64,000 bases of DNA from Nitrosomonas sp. (GCA_024281825.1 JAMWZY010000001.1:372001-436000); one strand, 5' to 3'; positions 46,188 to 55,896 are shown, counted from the first letter of the stretch. Translations and numbers: made by a program. Notes: generated by a model from the sequence alone, not told the origin.

Positions 46188-46946
46188 ATGAATAAAAAAT
46201 CGAATCTGGATTTTAATAGCGTCTTTGGCCTGTTATTGGCTTTTGTAGCCGTTATTGGCGGACAAATACTTGAAGGTGGACATGCAGGTTCGCTGATACA
46301 AGCTGCAGCATTTTTAATTGTCATCGGTGGTACGGTCGGTGCTGTGTTATTGCAAAGTCCGGTCAAAGTTTTTGTTCGTGGCGTCAAAATGGCTAAGTGG
46401 ATATTTTTCCCCCCCAACTATTCTCCGCAATCGTTGATAAAGCAAATTATTAGCTGGGCTCATGTTGTTCGTAAGGATGGTTTGCTTGCACTTGAGGCCT
46501 ATGTTCCTATTGCTAAAGATCCGCTGATGAAAAAGGGATTGCAATTACTCGCTGATGGTAGCGCAGCCGATAAGCTGCGCGAAGCGATGGAGATTGATAT
46601 TTCGATGCTTGAGAACCAGCAACGCCAATCTGCACGTATCTGGGAAGCTGCGGGGGGCTATGCGCCAACTATTGGCATATTAGGTGCGGTGTTAGGCTTA
46701 ATTCAAGTGATGGAAAATTTATCCGAGCCCAATCTGTTAGGAAGTGGAATCGCGGTTGCTTTTGTAGCCACAATTTATGGTGTAGGGTTTGCGAACTTGG
46801 TTTGCTTGCCGATAGCCAGCAAACTAAAAAGTATTATCAATGAACAATTAGTCATGCAAGAGATTCTGGTAGATGGTATGGCCGCTATTGCCAATGGCGA
46901 AAATCCGCGTTTCATTGAAAGTAGATTGCAAGGTTATTGTATTTAG
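46188..46946 (+). CDS. motC: Flagellar motor stator protein MotC (MotA family)
   Basis: The MotA-type proton-channel subunit with four membrane helices. AFVAVIGGQILEGGHAGSLIQAAAFLIVIGGTVGAVLLQSP forms the first two. A cytoplasmic loop contains the charged residues that contact FliG (around DPLMKKGLQLLADGSAADKLREAMEIDI). AGGYAPTIGILGAVLGLIQVMENL and VAFVATIYGVGFANLVCLPIA are the last two. Order after fliA and pairing with a MotD-type gene match the Pseudomonas motCD stator set. It lies 150 bp after fliA. Confidence 0.92.
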   Translation: MNKKSNLDFNSVFGLLLAFVAVIGGQILEGGHAGSLIQAAAFLIVIGGTVGAVLLQSPVKVFVRGVKMAKWIFFPPNYSPQSLIKQIISWAHVVRKDGLLALEAYVPIAKDPLMKKGLQLLADGSAADKLREAMEIDISMLENQQRQSARIWEAAGGYAPTIGILGAVLGLIQVMENLSEPNLLGSGIAVAFVATIYGVGFANLVCLPIASKLKSIINEQLVMQEILVDGMAAIANGENPRFIESRLQGYCI

Positions 46947-46951
46947 AATCA

Positions 46952-47749
46952 ATGGCTAACTTACAAAAAATGTTAAAGCGAAGAAGACGCAGAAGTGATG
47001 ATTCCCATAGTGACAATCCTGATCGCTGGCTTGTTTCTTATGCTGATTTTATTACGCTTTTGTTTGCTTTTTTTATTGTGATGTATGCTGTTTCTTCTGT
47101 AAATGAAGGGAAATATCAAGTGTTAAGTCACTCATTAGTGACTGCATTCAAAAATACCGCTTCAGAAGGCTTGACGTCTTCCACAGAGATTTCCCCTATT
47201 CAATTGCAACAATTGAAGCAAAATAATGAGATTGAATTACTAGAGCCTATTAATAAAATTCAAAAACGTGAAAAAATGCGCGGTATGGCTAGAACTATTC
47301 TCGATGCATTAGAGCCATTGGTGAGAGATGGACAGGTGAGGGTAACGCAAAGCGCATTAGGTATCACTGTTGAAATTAATGCCAGTGTTCTTTTTTCGCC
47401 TGGACAAGCAAAGCTTGCAGACAATTCGAGTGTGGCTTTACAGGCAGTAGCGCGGATTATTAAAGATCAAGAGCATGAAATTCAAGTGGAAGGCCACACT
47501 GATAATTCCCCCATTCATACGGATAATTTTCCTTCAAATTGGGAGTTATCGACGGCGCGTGCAAGCAGCGTAGTGCGGCTATTTATTGAACAGGGTGTTG
47601 ATGCCAGTCGACTGACTGCGATTGGATATGGTGAAAACAGGCCGATTGAATCGAATGAATCAACCGAAGGAAGAAAACGTAATCGTCGCGTTGCGATTAT
47701 GATTCTTTCCGCTAACCCTGACAAGATCACCGAATTACCGATTCACTGA
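46952..47749 (+). CDS. motD: Flagellar motor stator protein MotD (MotB family)
   Basis: This is the peptidoglycan-anchored stator subunit. The basic N-terminus (KMLKRRRRRSDD) is followed by RWLVSYADFITLLFAFFIVMYAVSSVNEGKY, in which the Asp is the proton-carrying residue. The OmpA-like domain begins near residue 145 (QVEGHTDNSPIHTDNFPSNWELSTARASSVVRLF). The ATG at 46952 lies 5 bp after the motC stop; an upstream in-frame TTG is less likely. It ends the flagellar operon. The MotD rather than MotB assignment rests on the SVNEGKYQVLSHSLV pattern. Confidence 0.92.
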   Translation: MANLQKMLKRRRRRSDDSHSDNPDRWLVSYADFITLLFAFFIVMYAVSSVNEGKYQVLSHSLVTAFKNTASEGLTSSTEISPIQLQQLKQNNEIELLEPINKIQKREKMRGMARTILDALEPLVRDGQVRVTQSALGITVEINASVLFSPGQAKLADNSSVALQAVARIIKDQEHEIQVEGHTDNSPIHTDNFPSNWELSTARASSVVRLFIEQGVDASRLTAIGYGENRPIESNESTEGRKRNRRVAIMILSANPDKITELPIH

Positions 47750-47860
47750 GAAAATACGATCAGATTTTTGGTAACCTAGCTGATTGTAATAATGTAATAA
47801 AATGAAGTTCCTTTTAATGGTGATTTAGAAATTAGGCAAGTATCTGAAAAAGTGTTTGTC

Positions 47861-48043
47861 TTAGTAATAGATTAAATCTGCTGTTGTGTCTTGAACATGG
47901 TTAATTTTTTGTTCTTTCAAAGAGTGCCAATCACACCAAACCTGTTCAGCTTCCTTTACGTTATTAAAAGTCCATAGTACGACACCGTCTTCGGTCATTA
48001 ATGTTGCCATTTTATTGGGCCATTCTTTAATTAAATATTGCAT
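47861..48043 (-). CDS. Small conserved-looking protein (60 aa), unknown
   Basis: This 60-residue protein starts MQYLIKEWPNKMATLMTEDGVVLWTFNNVKEAEQVWCDWH. ACAGGAGAA is placed about 5 bases before the ATG, a better ribosome-binding site than most genes here have, which supports translation. It is soluble, mildly acidic, with no membrane segment. No family is recognised. It stands alone, convergent with motD. Confidence 0.6.
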   Translation of the reverse strand: MQYLIKEWPNKMATLMTEDGVVLWTFNNVKEAEQVWCDWHSLKEQKINHVQDTTADLIYY

Positions 48044-48337
48044 GATTATTCTCCTGTTGTGATAAGTATTGGTAATGTTCGGAGAAGCTTAACAAGTCAT
48101 TGTGACAATGTTATGACAAAAATATCGTTAGAATCGGCATGATGGGAAAGGGCGATCAAGTATTTGTAATTTTTTAGAAGAATGGTAGTGGTAGTGCGAG
48201 GTTTTTGCAAAATGAAAATTACAAGTTAATTTAACTGTTTTTATTAATCCTAATTTCTTGCAAATAAGGTTTTGCAAAGGCTTTGGTGCGACTATAATTA
48301 ATTTTCCCTCTTTCTGTGTTGATATTAAGGAGTTGTT

Positions 48338-48898
48338 ATGAATAAAACAAAATGTGCTCAACTAGGTAGTACAGTTGCAATTTTATTTTTAGTGGGGTGT
48401 GCCACAAACCCGGGAATAAGCACGCCTGACGGTGTTGCTGCACAAACAGGCCAGCAGGTGCTCAATGCGGGTGGTGTGGCTGCAAGTAGCAGTGTGGGGC
48501 TTAACCAAATTGGTTTGGTCGATATACTCGTTCATCGCTTGGGAGTATCACCGCAGCAAGCTCTGGGAGGTGCCGGCGCTATCTTCCAGGCAGCAAAAGG
48601 AAATATGAATCCACAGGCATTTGCGTCACTTTCTGAATCCATACCCGGTATGGGTACTATGCTCGGCGCAGCGCCTTCTTTGTCCGGAACTGCAAGCTTG
48701 GGCGGAATGTCTTCCATGATGGGAGGCGCAGGTAGTGGTTCATCAGGTGGCCTTGCCGCACTTGCCGGATCTTTTCAACAGCTTGATCTCTCGCCTGATA
48801 TGGTGGGGAAATTTATTCCGGTTATAACGAATTACGTTAAGCAGTCCAGCGGGCAAGCTTCGGCGCAATTATTGCAGTCTGCTCTGGGTGTGCGATAA
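48338..48898 (+). CDS. DUF2780-type lipoprotein
   Basis: This 186-residue protein has a signal peptide and lipobox FLVGC (Cys near residue 21), then a Gly/Ala/Ser-rich linker. Next comes the DUF2780 core LVDILVHRLGVSPQQALGGAGAIFQAAKGNMNPQAFASLSESIPGMGTML, and a second similar helical unit at the C-terminus (LAALAGSFQQLDLSPDMVGKFIPVITNYVKQ). AAGGAG lies before the ATG. The family is related to VcgC/VcgE proteins and its function is unknown. Confidence 0.82.
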   Translation: MNKTKCAQLGSTVAILFLVGCATNPGISTPDGVAAQTGQQVLNAGGVAASSSVGLNQIGLVDILVHRLGVSPQQALGGAGAIFQAAKGNMNPQAFASLSESIPGMGTMLGAAPSLSGTASLGGMSSMMGGAGSGSSGGLAALAGSFQQLDLSPDMVGKFIPVITNYVKQSSGQASAQLLQSALGVR

Positions 48899-48922
48899 CA
48901 GAATTTTCTTGTGTTTGTTGAG

Positions 48923-48965
48923 TAGTAGCGTGTGATGTGTATTCTGATAACATCACACGCTACTA
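48923..48965. terminator. Long perfect hairpin between convergent genes
   Basis: A 15-bp perfect stem (48923-48937 with 48951-48965), extendable by one A-T pair, lies 25 bp after the DUF2780 stop and 20 bp before the end of the convergent outer-membrane gene. There is no T-run on either side, so it may protect 3' ends rather than terminate. Confidence 0.65.
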
Positions 48966-48985
48966 AAAATAAGTGATTAGCTAGG

Positions 48986-49888
48986 TTAAAACCCTATTCC
49001 TAAGTAACCGCCTGCTGTCATGCCGCTTAAATTGATCCCATCCGTTTGCCCGGCAGTTAATTGATAGCGTCCGTCGATACCGATAAAGAAATCTTTCCAG
49101 ATATTGTAATCAATCCCGGCGCCAAATTGCACACCTGGGACAATATAAGTAATTGATTCGCTTGGTGGGCTCATGACATGAACGGCTAGGCCGGCTGGAA
49201 TAATCCAGGGTCTAATTTTTGAGCCTTCAAAGAATTTAATTTTGGGTGATGCGGTTAATGTAAATTGGTTGACCGTAACAGTAATCGGATTTAATGCGCC
49301 GCCTGCTAGCATGCTGGGTGCGTTACCAACAGCGCCATTGCCGAGCACGTGTGCGCCGAACTGTTTGTATTCAAACATGAGTTCCGCAAATATGGTGGTT
49401 TTAGGCGCGAAGCCCCACATATCCCGGGTTAAAGCCCAATCAATTCCTGCACCCGCGTACCAGCCATTTTTATCGCTACGGTCTTGTGCGCCAATGGGAA
49501 GTACGTCATTTTGTATGGTAACCCCATTACGATGATTCATCATATGTGCAAAGCCACCGCGGAAAAACAACATGCGTGTTTTTTCTGTTACATCGTCACC
49601 TATTCTTCCTTTTATTTTTGCTTTTGTTTCTTCAAAATCATTATTGACCTTTTGCACAGTTTGATTGGTGGTTTGTTCGAGTGTATTTACTTTTTGTGTG
49701 GCTTGCGACGATTCGGATTTCACTTTCTCAAGTTCTACTTGAATCGCTTGAAGTTTTTGTTCAAGCAATCTGACGCGGTCATTCGCTGAATCGTGCGCCC
49801 AAGAATGAGGTGCGGCGATAGCCAATGCAGCGACAGATAAGCATGCTAAGGGGATACGTAAAGTAGTTTTTTTAAAAAAAGTCTGCAT
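48986..49888 (-). CDS. Outer-membrane beta-barrel protein with N-terminal coiled coil
   Basis: This 300-residue protein has a signal peptide (about 1-32, LACLSVAALAIAAPHSWA) and a coiled coil of heptads (about 35-95, RVRLLEQKLQAIQVELEKVKSESS through DFEETKAKI). A beta-barrel of OmpW/OmpA-like size ends in aromatic GYLGIGF, as is usual for barrel assembly. GAGGACT lies upstream of the ATG at 49888, and a longer frame to 49948 adds a non-signal leader. The coiled coil may trimerise the protein or reach towards peptidoglycan. Function unknown. Confidence 0.8.
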   Translation of the reverse strand: MQTFFKKTTLRIPLACLSVAALAIAAPHSWAHDSANDRVRLLEQKLQAIQVELEKVKSESSQATQKVNTLEQTTNQTVQKVNNDFEETKAKIKGRIGDDVTEKTRMLFFRGGFAHMMNHRNGVTIQNDVLPIGAQDRSDKNGWYAGAGIDWALTRDMWGFAPKTTIFAELMFEYKQFGAHVLGNGAVGNAPSMLAGGALNPITVTVNQFTLTASPKIKFFEGSKIRPWIIPAGLAVHVMSPPSESITYIVPGVQFGAGIDYNIWKDFFIGIDGRYQLTAGQTDGINLSGMTAGGYLGIGF

Positions 49889-49948
49889 TGAGTCCTCCAA
49901 TAATGTGCTGTGATTTTTATCGTTATGCTGGATTAAGTAACAATCCAT

Positions 49949-50373
49949 TTTGGAGTATAAAAAATGTGGTTATCGCTTATTTGATCTGAGTCAAAGAATA
50001 TCCAATTAGTGTTTTCCCTGATTTACATAGGGATTAGTTCATTTTTGATTGGTAATGTGCTTAAGAAGCTGATTGAGGTGTTAATTCTCGATAAAGTATA
50101 AAGTCATGTTGATACGTGTTGCTGTTGCTGTTGGATAAATGAGAATAACTTCGTTCATGCTCACTTGAAGTGAGTGGTTAATTGGAACCATGCTATAATG
50201 TCAAATTGAGCTAACCTTTTGTATTAATTGCTGGCGTGCACTATAAATATAGGTTCTGGTCAGTTAATTTGAGGCGGGATTCAATGATTTTATACTGTCT
50301 CAATTTAGCATCATATGCATGCATTAATTAAGTTTAGCGGCCTTCTCAATTTTTGAAAAACGGCTAGTGCAAT
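49949..50373. other. Regulatory intergenic region before the exopolysaccharide genes
   Basis: About 425 bp containing the palindrome and extended -10 described separately, and otherwise AT-rich sequence without a credible gene. If transcription starts near 50206, the leader before the phosphatase gene is about 170 nt. Confidence 0.5.
50160..50199 (+). promoter_or_regulatory. Promoter with palindromic operator upstream of the EPS genes
   Basis: TGCTATAAT (50191-50199) is an extended -10 with a perfect TATAAT. There is no good -35. Instead a perfect 15-bp palindrome, CTCACTTGAAGTGAG (50160-50174), occupies the position just upstream, at about -46 to -32. The layout fits an activator-dependent or repressed promoter. 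The regulator is unknown. Confidence 0.65.
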
Positions 50374-50814
50374 TTGTGTAAAAGTATTCTTTTTGTGTGT
50401 ATTGGCAATATATGCAGAAGTCCTATGGCTGAGGGGCTATTTAAGCAATTGCTTATCGAATCGAATAAAGTCGATTGTAGAGCGAATTCTGCTGGACTTC
50501 ATGCTTTGGTGGGACGACCGCCCGAGCCTTTTGCGTGTGAACTCCTGCTAAAAAAGGGAATTGATATTTCTGGTTATCGGGCTTGCCAAATCAATTCCGT
50601 GATGATTCGAAATGCTGATTTGGTTCTGGTAATGGAGTTGAATCAAAAGCTTGTTGTTGAGAAATGCGATCCAAGCGCAAGGGGGAAAGTTTATCGATTA
50701 GGCGAATGGGGGAAGTTTGATGTCGGTGATCCTTATCAGCGAGGGATTGCAGCATTTGAAGAATCACTTTCATTAATTGAGACTGGGGTATCGCAATGGC
50801 TAGGAAAGTTATAG
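50374..50814 (+). CDS. Low-molecular-weight protein tyrosine phosphatase (Wzb/EpsP type)
   Basis: This 146-residue phosphatase dephosphorylates the tyrosine autokinase of capsule/EPS assembly. The P-loop VCIGNICRSPMAEGLF (Cys and Arg present) and the general acid in DVGDPYQRG (near residue 119) are intact. The start is TTG 50374, which alone preserves the N-terminal strand SILFVCIGN. It is the first of three EPS genes (phosphatase, exporter, kinase). Confidence 0.92.
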   Translation: MCKSILFVCIGNICRSPMAEGLFKQLLIESNKVDCRANSAGLHALVGRPPEPFACELLLKKGIDISGYRACQINSVMIRNADLVLVMELNQKLVVEKCDPSARGKVYRLGEWGKFDVGDPYQRGIAAFEESLSLIETGVSQWLGKL

Positions 50815-51080
50815 ATGGCACAAAAAGTAATTTTCGTACACATAGAATGCGTACGAGATATTTTACGTTTTTAAACCTGCTATGAAATTAGATTAGCAAA
50901 AAAACTCACAACAAAATTCTAAATAGCAGAATGAAGCTCTCCAAAGAATTTAATCAGCATATTTTCGATAAAATTAATATAATAAAAATGCCGAAACTTT
51001 TTTTTATATTGGGTTGTTATTTGTTCTTTTTTACCCTAAAAAGACATATTGCAAAAAATACAATCAACCATTTATTTCAC

Positions 51081-52316
51081 ATGATATTGGATAAAAAACT
51101 TTTTTTGGCAAAAGTAGTGTTTATTCCTATCATAATCGTTCAGATTTCTGCATGTACGATAGTCCCTGGGCAACATATGCGTCAGTTCGCTACGGAATCT
51201 AGTATCGAATTTCCGATTACCGAAAATAATGATGTCATTTTCAAAAAACTGAATATTCAGACTATTAATGCCCAACTCATTATTGATCTAGAAAAGGATA
51301 TTAATAATAGAAGCTTAGGCATTAATAATGTAGCCAATCATTATTTTGACTATCGTATCGGTGCTAAAACAATCAAGGCGATACCGACACAGGAGGCTTA
51401 TAGCCAATATCGTGTCGGGGCGAGAGATATCCTTAATGTTACTGTCTGGGGGCATCCTGAACTTACTATTCCAGCGGGGGAGTTTCGATCTCCCGCTGTA
51501 GCCGGTAATGTTGTTGGTGAAGATGGCACATTTTTTTATCCTTTTGCTGGTGTTGTCAAAGCAGAAGATAGAACCGTTGAAGAAATACGTGCAGAATTAA
51601 CTAAGAAATTATCCCGTTTCATTGAGAATGTTCAACTGGATGTCAGAGTTGCAGAGTACCGGAGCCGACGTGTTTATGTGGTTGGCGAGGTCAGTAAGCC
51701 GGGTGTTTATCTCGTTAGAGATATACCTTTGTCCGTTTTGGAAGCTATTAATGGTGCGGGTGGTGTAACATCCGATGCGGATTTGCGCAATATCACACTC
51801 ACTAGAAACGATAAGACCTATAGCATCAATTTATTGAGCTTGTATGAAGGGGGAAACATCAGTCAAAACGTGCTTCTTGAGCAAGGAGATGTTTTGAATG
51901 TTCCGGACAATACATTCAACAAAATTTTTGTGCTGGGTGAAACAATGTTCGGTCGGGGGTTTGGTGTTCGGCCGCGTAGCGTCATTATGAATAAGGCGCG
52001 TATGACATTGACAGAAGCGTTAGCAGAAGGTGGTGGGTTTGATCAGGAGACTTCTGATGCGGCGAGGATTTTTGTTTTTAGATCTACTTTGGGTAAACCT
52101 GAAATATTTCATTTGGATGCCAAATCTCCTGATGCTCTAATATTGGCTGATCGTTTTCCAATGCAGCCGCGTGATGTTGTATTTGTCGATCGAGTTGAAG
52201 GTTTGCGCTGGAACCAAATTATTGCGCAAGTTGCACCGACAGTCCAATTGTTAAACATATTTGATGGTTCGATGAATGTTCAACCATTCATATCTTTTCC
52301 CCCGGTTCGCCAATAG
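51081..52316 (+). CDS. Polysaccharide export lipoprotein (Wza/EpsE type)
   Basis: Wza forms the outer-membrane octameric channel for polysaccharide. From ATG 51081 the product has a 24-residue signal peptide and lipobox QISAC. The Poly_export domain follows (YRVGARDILNVTVWGHPEL near residue 110; VVGEDGTFFYPFAGVVKAEDRTVEEI), then SLBB repeats (RVYVVGEVSKPGVYLVRDIPLSVLEAINGAGGV; KIFVLGETMFG). An in-frame extension to 50931 adds 50 residues that would bury the signal peptide, so I exclude it. No ribosome-binding site is strong at either start. It lies between the phosphatase and the kinase. Confidence 0.9.
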   Translation: MILDKKLFLAKVVFIPIIIVQISACTIVPGQHMRQFATESSIEFPITENNDVIFKKLNIQTINAQLIIDLEKDINNRSLGINNVANHYFDYRIGAKTIKAIPTQEAYSQYRVGARDILNVTVWGHPELTIPAGEFRSPAVAGNVVGEDGTFFYPFAGVVKAEDRTVEEIRAELTKKLSRFIENVQLDVRVAEYRSRRVYVVGEVSKPGVYLVRDIPLSVLEAINGAGGVTSDADLRNITLTRNDKTYSINLLSLYEGGNISQNVLLEQGDVLNVPDNTFNKIFVLGETMFGRGFGVRPRSVIMNKARMTLTEALAEGGGFDQETSDAARIFVFRSTLGKPEIFHLDAKSPDALILADRFPMQPRDVVFVDRVEGLRWNQIIAQVAPTVQLLNIFDGSMNVQPFISFPPVRQ

Positions 52317-52381
52317 TCATGTGCTTTATTTATGATGCATGAATACCACACACGGGCTAGTAATTTACTTGGTTTTTTACG

Positions 52382-54640
52382 ATGATAGATCTAAACAACA
52401 CTAAGAAATTGGCCGAATTCCAACCTGCTCGAGATGATGCTGAAATCGACCTGGTTGAATTCTTGGCCATCTTAATAGATGGAAAGTGGATCATTCTTTG
52501 GGTGACGTCATTGATCTTTTTGTTAGGAGTAGCAAAAGCTTTTCTTGATGAACCTATTTATAAAGCTGATGCAATCTTACAGGTTGATGATAAGCCTAAG
52601 ATACTGGTTGGAATGAAGCAACTGGACGATACTTATCAAGGTAGTTTGCCAGTACTGGCTGAAGTTGAGCTGATTAAATCAAGAAAAGTATTGGGCGAGG
52701 CAATAAGGAACCTCAATTTAGATATCGAGGTTAGACCAAAGTATTTTCCGATCATTGGAAAAACGATTGCAAGTCAATTTCAAAAGGATTCCAACGAGAG
52801 CCAGAGCAAATCATCGCTGAGTGATGTTTCGATCCTTGCACAATATGCATGGGGTGGAGAATCCATTGAGATTGATACACTTTCAATGCCGAGATCATTG
52901 CGCGATAAAGAATTGTTTTTGCAAGCCGGCAAACCAGGGTATTTTCAAATTATTTATGATGAGCAAATCATACTCGATGGGGTGGTTGGAGAATTGATCA
53001 GTAAACCCATTCAAGAGGTTGAAGGTGTTTTTGCAATTCGAATAATGCGCTTAGAGGCAAACCCCGGTACGCATTTTACGCTAAAGCAATTTTCTGAAAA
53101 TAAAGCAATTAATTTGCTAAAAGAGAATTTGTCCGTTGCTGAGAAAAACAAACTGACAGGCATACTTGAACTCACTTTGGAGTCAAAAAATCCGGAGATG
53201 GCTGTTCGTGTATTGAATGAAATTGCAAATATCTATGTACAGCAAAATGTTGAACATAAATATGCTGAAGCGCATCAGACATTGGAGTTTCTCGAGGAGC
53301 AATTACCGATACTTCAGAAACAAAAAGATGAAGCCATCAATGCATTGAATGCCTACAAGAACAGGAAGGGCTCGGTTGATTTTACTACTGAAACCAGTAA
53401 TGTCCTCAGTGATTTGGTAAATTTACAGACACAAACTACTTTATTGGAGCACAGGCGCGATGAATTGAGGCAGACTTTCACGCAATCACATCCGAATATC
53501 ATCGCCATTGACAAGCAAATTTCACGACTGAAAGCGCAAATTCAATCGCGTGATAACATGATCAAGGGATTGCCTGAGACGCAGCAAGTTATTTTGGGGT
53601 TGTCTGGAGATGTGCAAATCAGTAGCAATCTTTATAACACGCTATTTGATAAGGCCCAAGCACTGAGAGTAACCAAAGCGGGTACTGTGGGTGATGTTAG
53701 GGTGATAGATTACGCGATCGTGCCTAATACGCCTATCAAGCCGAAAAAAGAATTGATTATCGTAATTGCGTTAGTGATTGGATTCATACTCGGCATTGCA
53801 ATTGTATTTATACGAAAAATGTTGCACCGTGGGATGGAAGATCCGGATCTCATCGAGAAACAATTGAATGTTCCAGTATATGCCACCATTATTTATAGCA
53901 AGAATCAAGAAATTCTTAACAAAAAAATTGATAAACCGAGCGCACGCCAGAACAATGAGTCTCTGTTATTGGCTAAAAGTTATGGTGAGGATAGTGCCAT
54001 AGAGAGCTTACGTAGTTTTCGAACTACTTTGCATTTTTCTTTGTTAGACGCAAAAAATAATATTATCTTGATTTCTGGGCCTGGCCCTAATGTTGGTAAA
54101 TCTTTTGTTTCAGCAAATCTGGCTGCAGTAGTTGCCGACAGTGGGAAAAAGGTACTGTTGATAGATGCGGATTTACGTAAAGGGGCTATTCATAAATTAT
54201 TACATGTTAAGAGAGAACGCGGATTATCCGAGATTATTCTAAATTCCATATCGATTAAGGAAGCGACGCATAGTATCCCGGGAGCGAGTATTGATTTTAT
54301 TGCAACAGGGACATTGCCGCCCAATCCTTCAGAATTATTATTGCATGAAAGATTTGGCGTTCTTCTTGAAGCATTAACCCTACAGTACGATTTGATCATT
54401 GTCGATTCTCCTCCTATTTTGGCTGCTACAGATGCGGCTATCATAAGTCGGTTCGCCAGTGCGACATTCATGGTCATAAAAGCAGGGTTGCATACTCGAA
54501 GAGAATTGGATCAGAGTATCAAGCGGTTTTCTCAATCGGGTACAAACATTAAAGGTATCGTATTTAATGGGATTCTTGAAACATCATCCCGGTATGGATA
54601 TAAATATGTCTATCAATATAGCTATAAAAATACTAAGTGA
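52382..54640 (+). CDS. Polysaccharide co-polymerase / tyrosine autokinase (Wzc type)
   Basis: This 752-residue inner-membrane protein controls EPS chain length and export. A Wzz domain with two membrane helices (about 34-54 and 458-480) encloses a periplasmic coiled-coil region with a GNVR-like segment. The BY-kinase domain has Walker A GPGPNVGKSFVSANLA (near residue 566), A' VLLIDADLRKG and B LIIVDSPPI. The C-terminal tyrosine cluster SSRYGYKYVYQYSYKNTK carries six Tyr for autophosphorylation, the presumed substrate of the phosphatase two genes upstream. Confidence 0.95.
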   Translation: MIDLNNTKKLAEFQPARDDAEIDLVEFLAILIDGKWIILWVTSLIFLLGVAKAFLDEPIYKADAILQVDDKPKILVGMKQLDDTYQGSLPVLAEVELIKSRKVLGEAIRNLNLDIEVRPKYFPIIGKTIASQFQKDSNESQSKSSLSDVSILAQYAWGGESIEIDTLSMPRSLRDKELFLQAGKPGYFQIIYDEQIILDGVVGELISKPIQEVEGVFAIRIMRLEANPGTHFTLKQFSENKAINLLKENLSVAEKNKLTGILELTLESKNPEMAVRVLNEIANIYVQQNVEHKYAEAHQTLEFLEEQLPILQKQKDEAINALNAYKNRKGSVDFTTETSNVLSDLVNLQTQTTLLEHRRDELRQTFTQSHPNIIAIDKQISRLKAQIQSRDNMIKGLPETQQVILGLSGDVQISSNLYNTLFDKAQALRVTKAGTVGDVRVIDYAIVPNTPIKPKKELIIVIALVIGFILGIAIVFIRKMLHRGMEDPDLIEKQLNVPVYATIIYSKNQEILNKKIDKPSARQNNESLLLAKSYGEDSAIESLRSFRTTLHFSLLDAKNNIILISGPGPNVGKSFVSANLAAVVADSGKKVLLIDADLRKGAIHKLLHVKRERGLSEIILNSISIKEATHSIPGASIDFIATGTLPPNPSELLLHERFGVLLEALTLQYDLIIVDSPPILAATDAAIISRFASATFMVIKAGLHTRRELDQSIKRFSQSGTNIKGIVFNGILETSSRYGYKYVYQYSYKNTK

Positions 54641-54732
54641 TGATTATTGGTACTGTAATGGCATCGGACGATCAATGCTGTGAAATTCACGATTTGCTAT
54701 ATTATTCTACCTATAATCGGTAGCAAAATTCT

Positions 54733-55896
54733 TTAAGATACTTCCTCTTTCACGGTTCGAGGTGTGGCTCTTATATTATTTTCCCATACGGAGTGGTATG
54801 CGGCGATCATTTTTTCAAGGCTGAAAGTCTCCACGACTCTATTTCGTGCAGCAGCACGACGCGATTCCCATTCATCGTGATTGCTATAGGATACCAATGC
54901 TGACTGGATGGCATTTGCGAGTGAGCTGGCATCCGAGGGGGGCGCTATCCAACCCGTGTGACCAATAATGTATGCAGCATCACCGACATCTGTAGCAACA
55001 CAGGGTGTTCCACACGCCATCGCTTCGGCCACTACATTAGGAAAAGCCTCGCCGTAAGAACTAGAAAGGATATGCAGATCCAGTGCATTCATTACTGCAG
55101 GTATATCTGTGCGTTGACCAAGCAATAGCACCTCATCTTGCAAATTATGTCGGTTTACCCAAGAAACAAGCTGCGCATTATCCGTATTGAGGCCACGGCC
55201 TACCAGTATGCAACGAAAAGACACACCATTTTGTTTGATTACTGCAAGTGCCGCTAAAAGGTTCTGGTGATCTTTTTGTGGATCAAAACGACCGACACAA
55301 CCTAGCAGCAGCGTTTGTTCGTTTATCTCTAATTCTGCACGTAATTTCTTTCTGCCTTCGCTGTCAGGTTTGAAATAATTAAGATTATATCCGTTGGGTA
55401 TCACGGTAAATCGATCAACCGCAAACCCTAATCGCTGATGTGTCTGCTGTGCTCGTTCGGCGCAACAGACAATGCCGATTGGGATCCAGCGCGACAACAA
55501 GGCATTGGTATGGGCTACGGCAATAGTGCGCCAGCTAGACTTTCCAATTTCCAGGGAACTGGCGCGTATTCCCCAATAGATTTTATGGGCGCCAGCTAGG
55601 CGAGCAACCAAACCACCAATGAGATCGGCATGGTACATCCAGGTTTGTACTACATCTGGCTTTAAATTCCGTATCAATCGATACAATTTCAAAATACCTG
55701 ATAGCGCTACACGCCCTCTCGGCATACCTAACCAATGAACTTGAATGCCCTTTTCTTGCAATAACGATCCATACTTTCCCTTTTCAGTCAATGAGATAAC
55801 GATATGAGCATTTATTTTATCTTCTGAACACAAGCGATAGAGCACTGCTTCTGCACCTCCGTCACTGAGTCCTGTAATGATATGAATAATTTTCAC
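54733..55896 (-). CDS. GT4 glycosyltransferase, copy A
   Basis: This 387-residue GT-B fold enzyme starts IIHIITGLSDGGAEAVLYRL. It has the donor-binding LLGCVGRFDPQKDHQNLL segment near residue 195 and the EX7E motif in YGEAFPNVVAEAMACGTPCVATDVGD near residue 280. Start is GTG 55896 with AACAGG upstream. From 54774 to 55704 it is almost identical to the next gene, whereas the first ~65 codons differ clearly. The acceptor is unknown. Convergence with the kinase gene and position suggest EPS or O-antigen synthesis. Confidence 0.92.
   Translation of the reverse strand: MKIIHIITGLSDGGAEAVLYRLCSEDKINAHIVISLTEKGKYGSLLQEKGIQVHWLGMPRGRVALSGILKLYRLIRNLKPDVVQTWMYHADLIGGLVARLAGAHKIYWGIRASSLEIGKSSWRTIAVAHTNALLSRWIPIGIVCCAERAQQTHQRLGFAVDRFTVIPNGYNLNYFKPDSEGRKKLRAELEINEQTLLLGCVGRFDPQKDHQNLLAALAVIKQNGVSFRCILVGRGLNTDNAQLVSWVNRHNLQDEVLLLGQRTDIPAVMNALDLHILSSSYGEAFPNVVAEAMACGTPCVATDVGDAAYIIGHTGWIAPPSDASSLANAIQSALVSYSNHDEWESRRAAARNRVVETFSLEKMIAAYHSVWENNIRATPRTVKEEVS
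54774..55704. repeat. Near-identical duplicated block, copy A
   Basis: This 931-bp block matches 56094-57024 at constant offset 1320 with nine single-base differences counted by eye. It covers the C-terminal three quarters of the GT4 genes. Confidence 0.9.
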
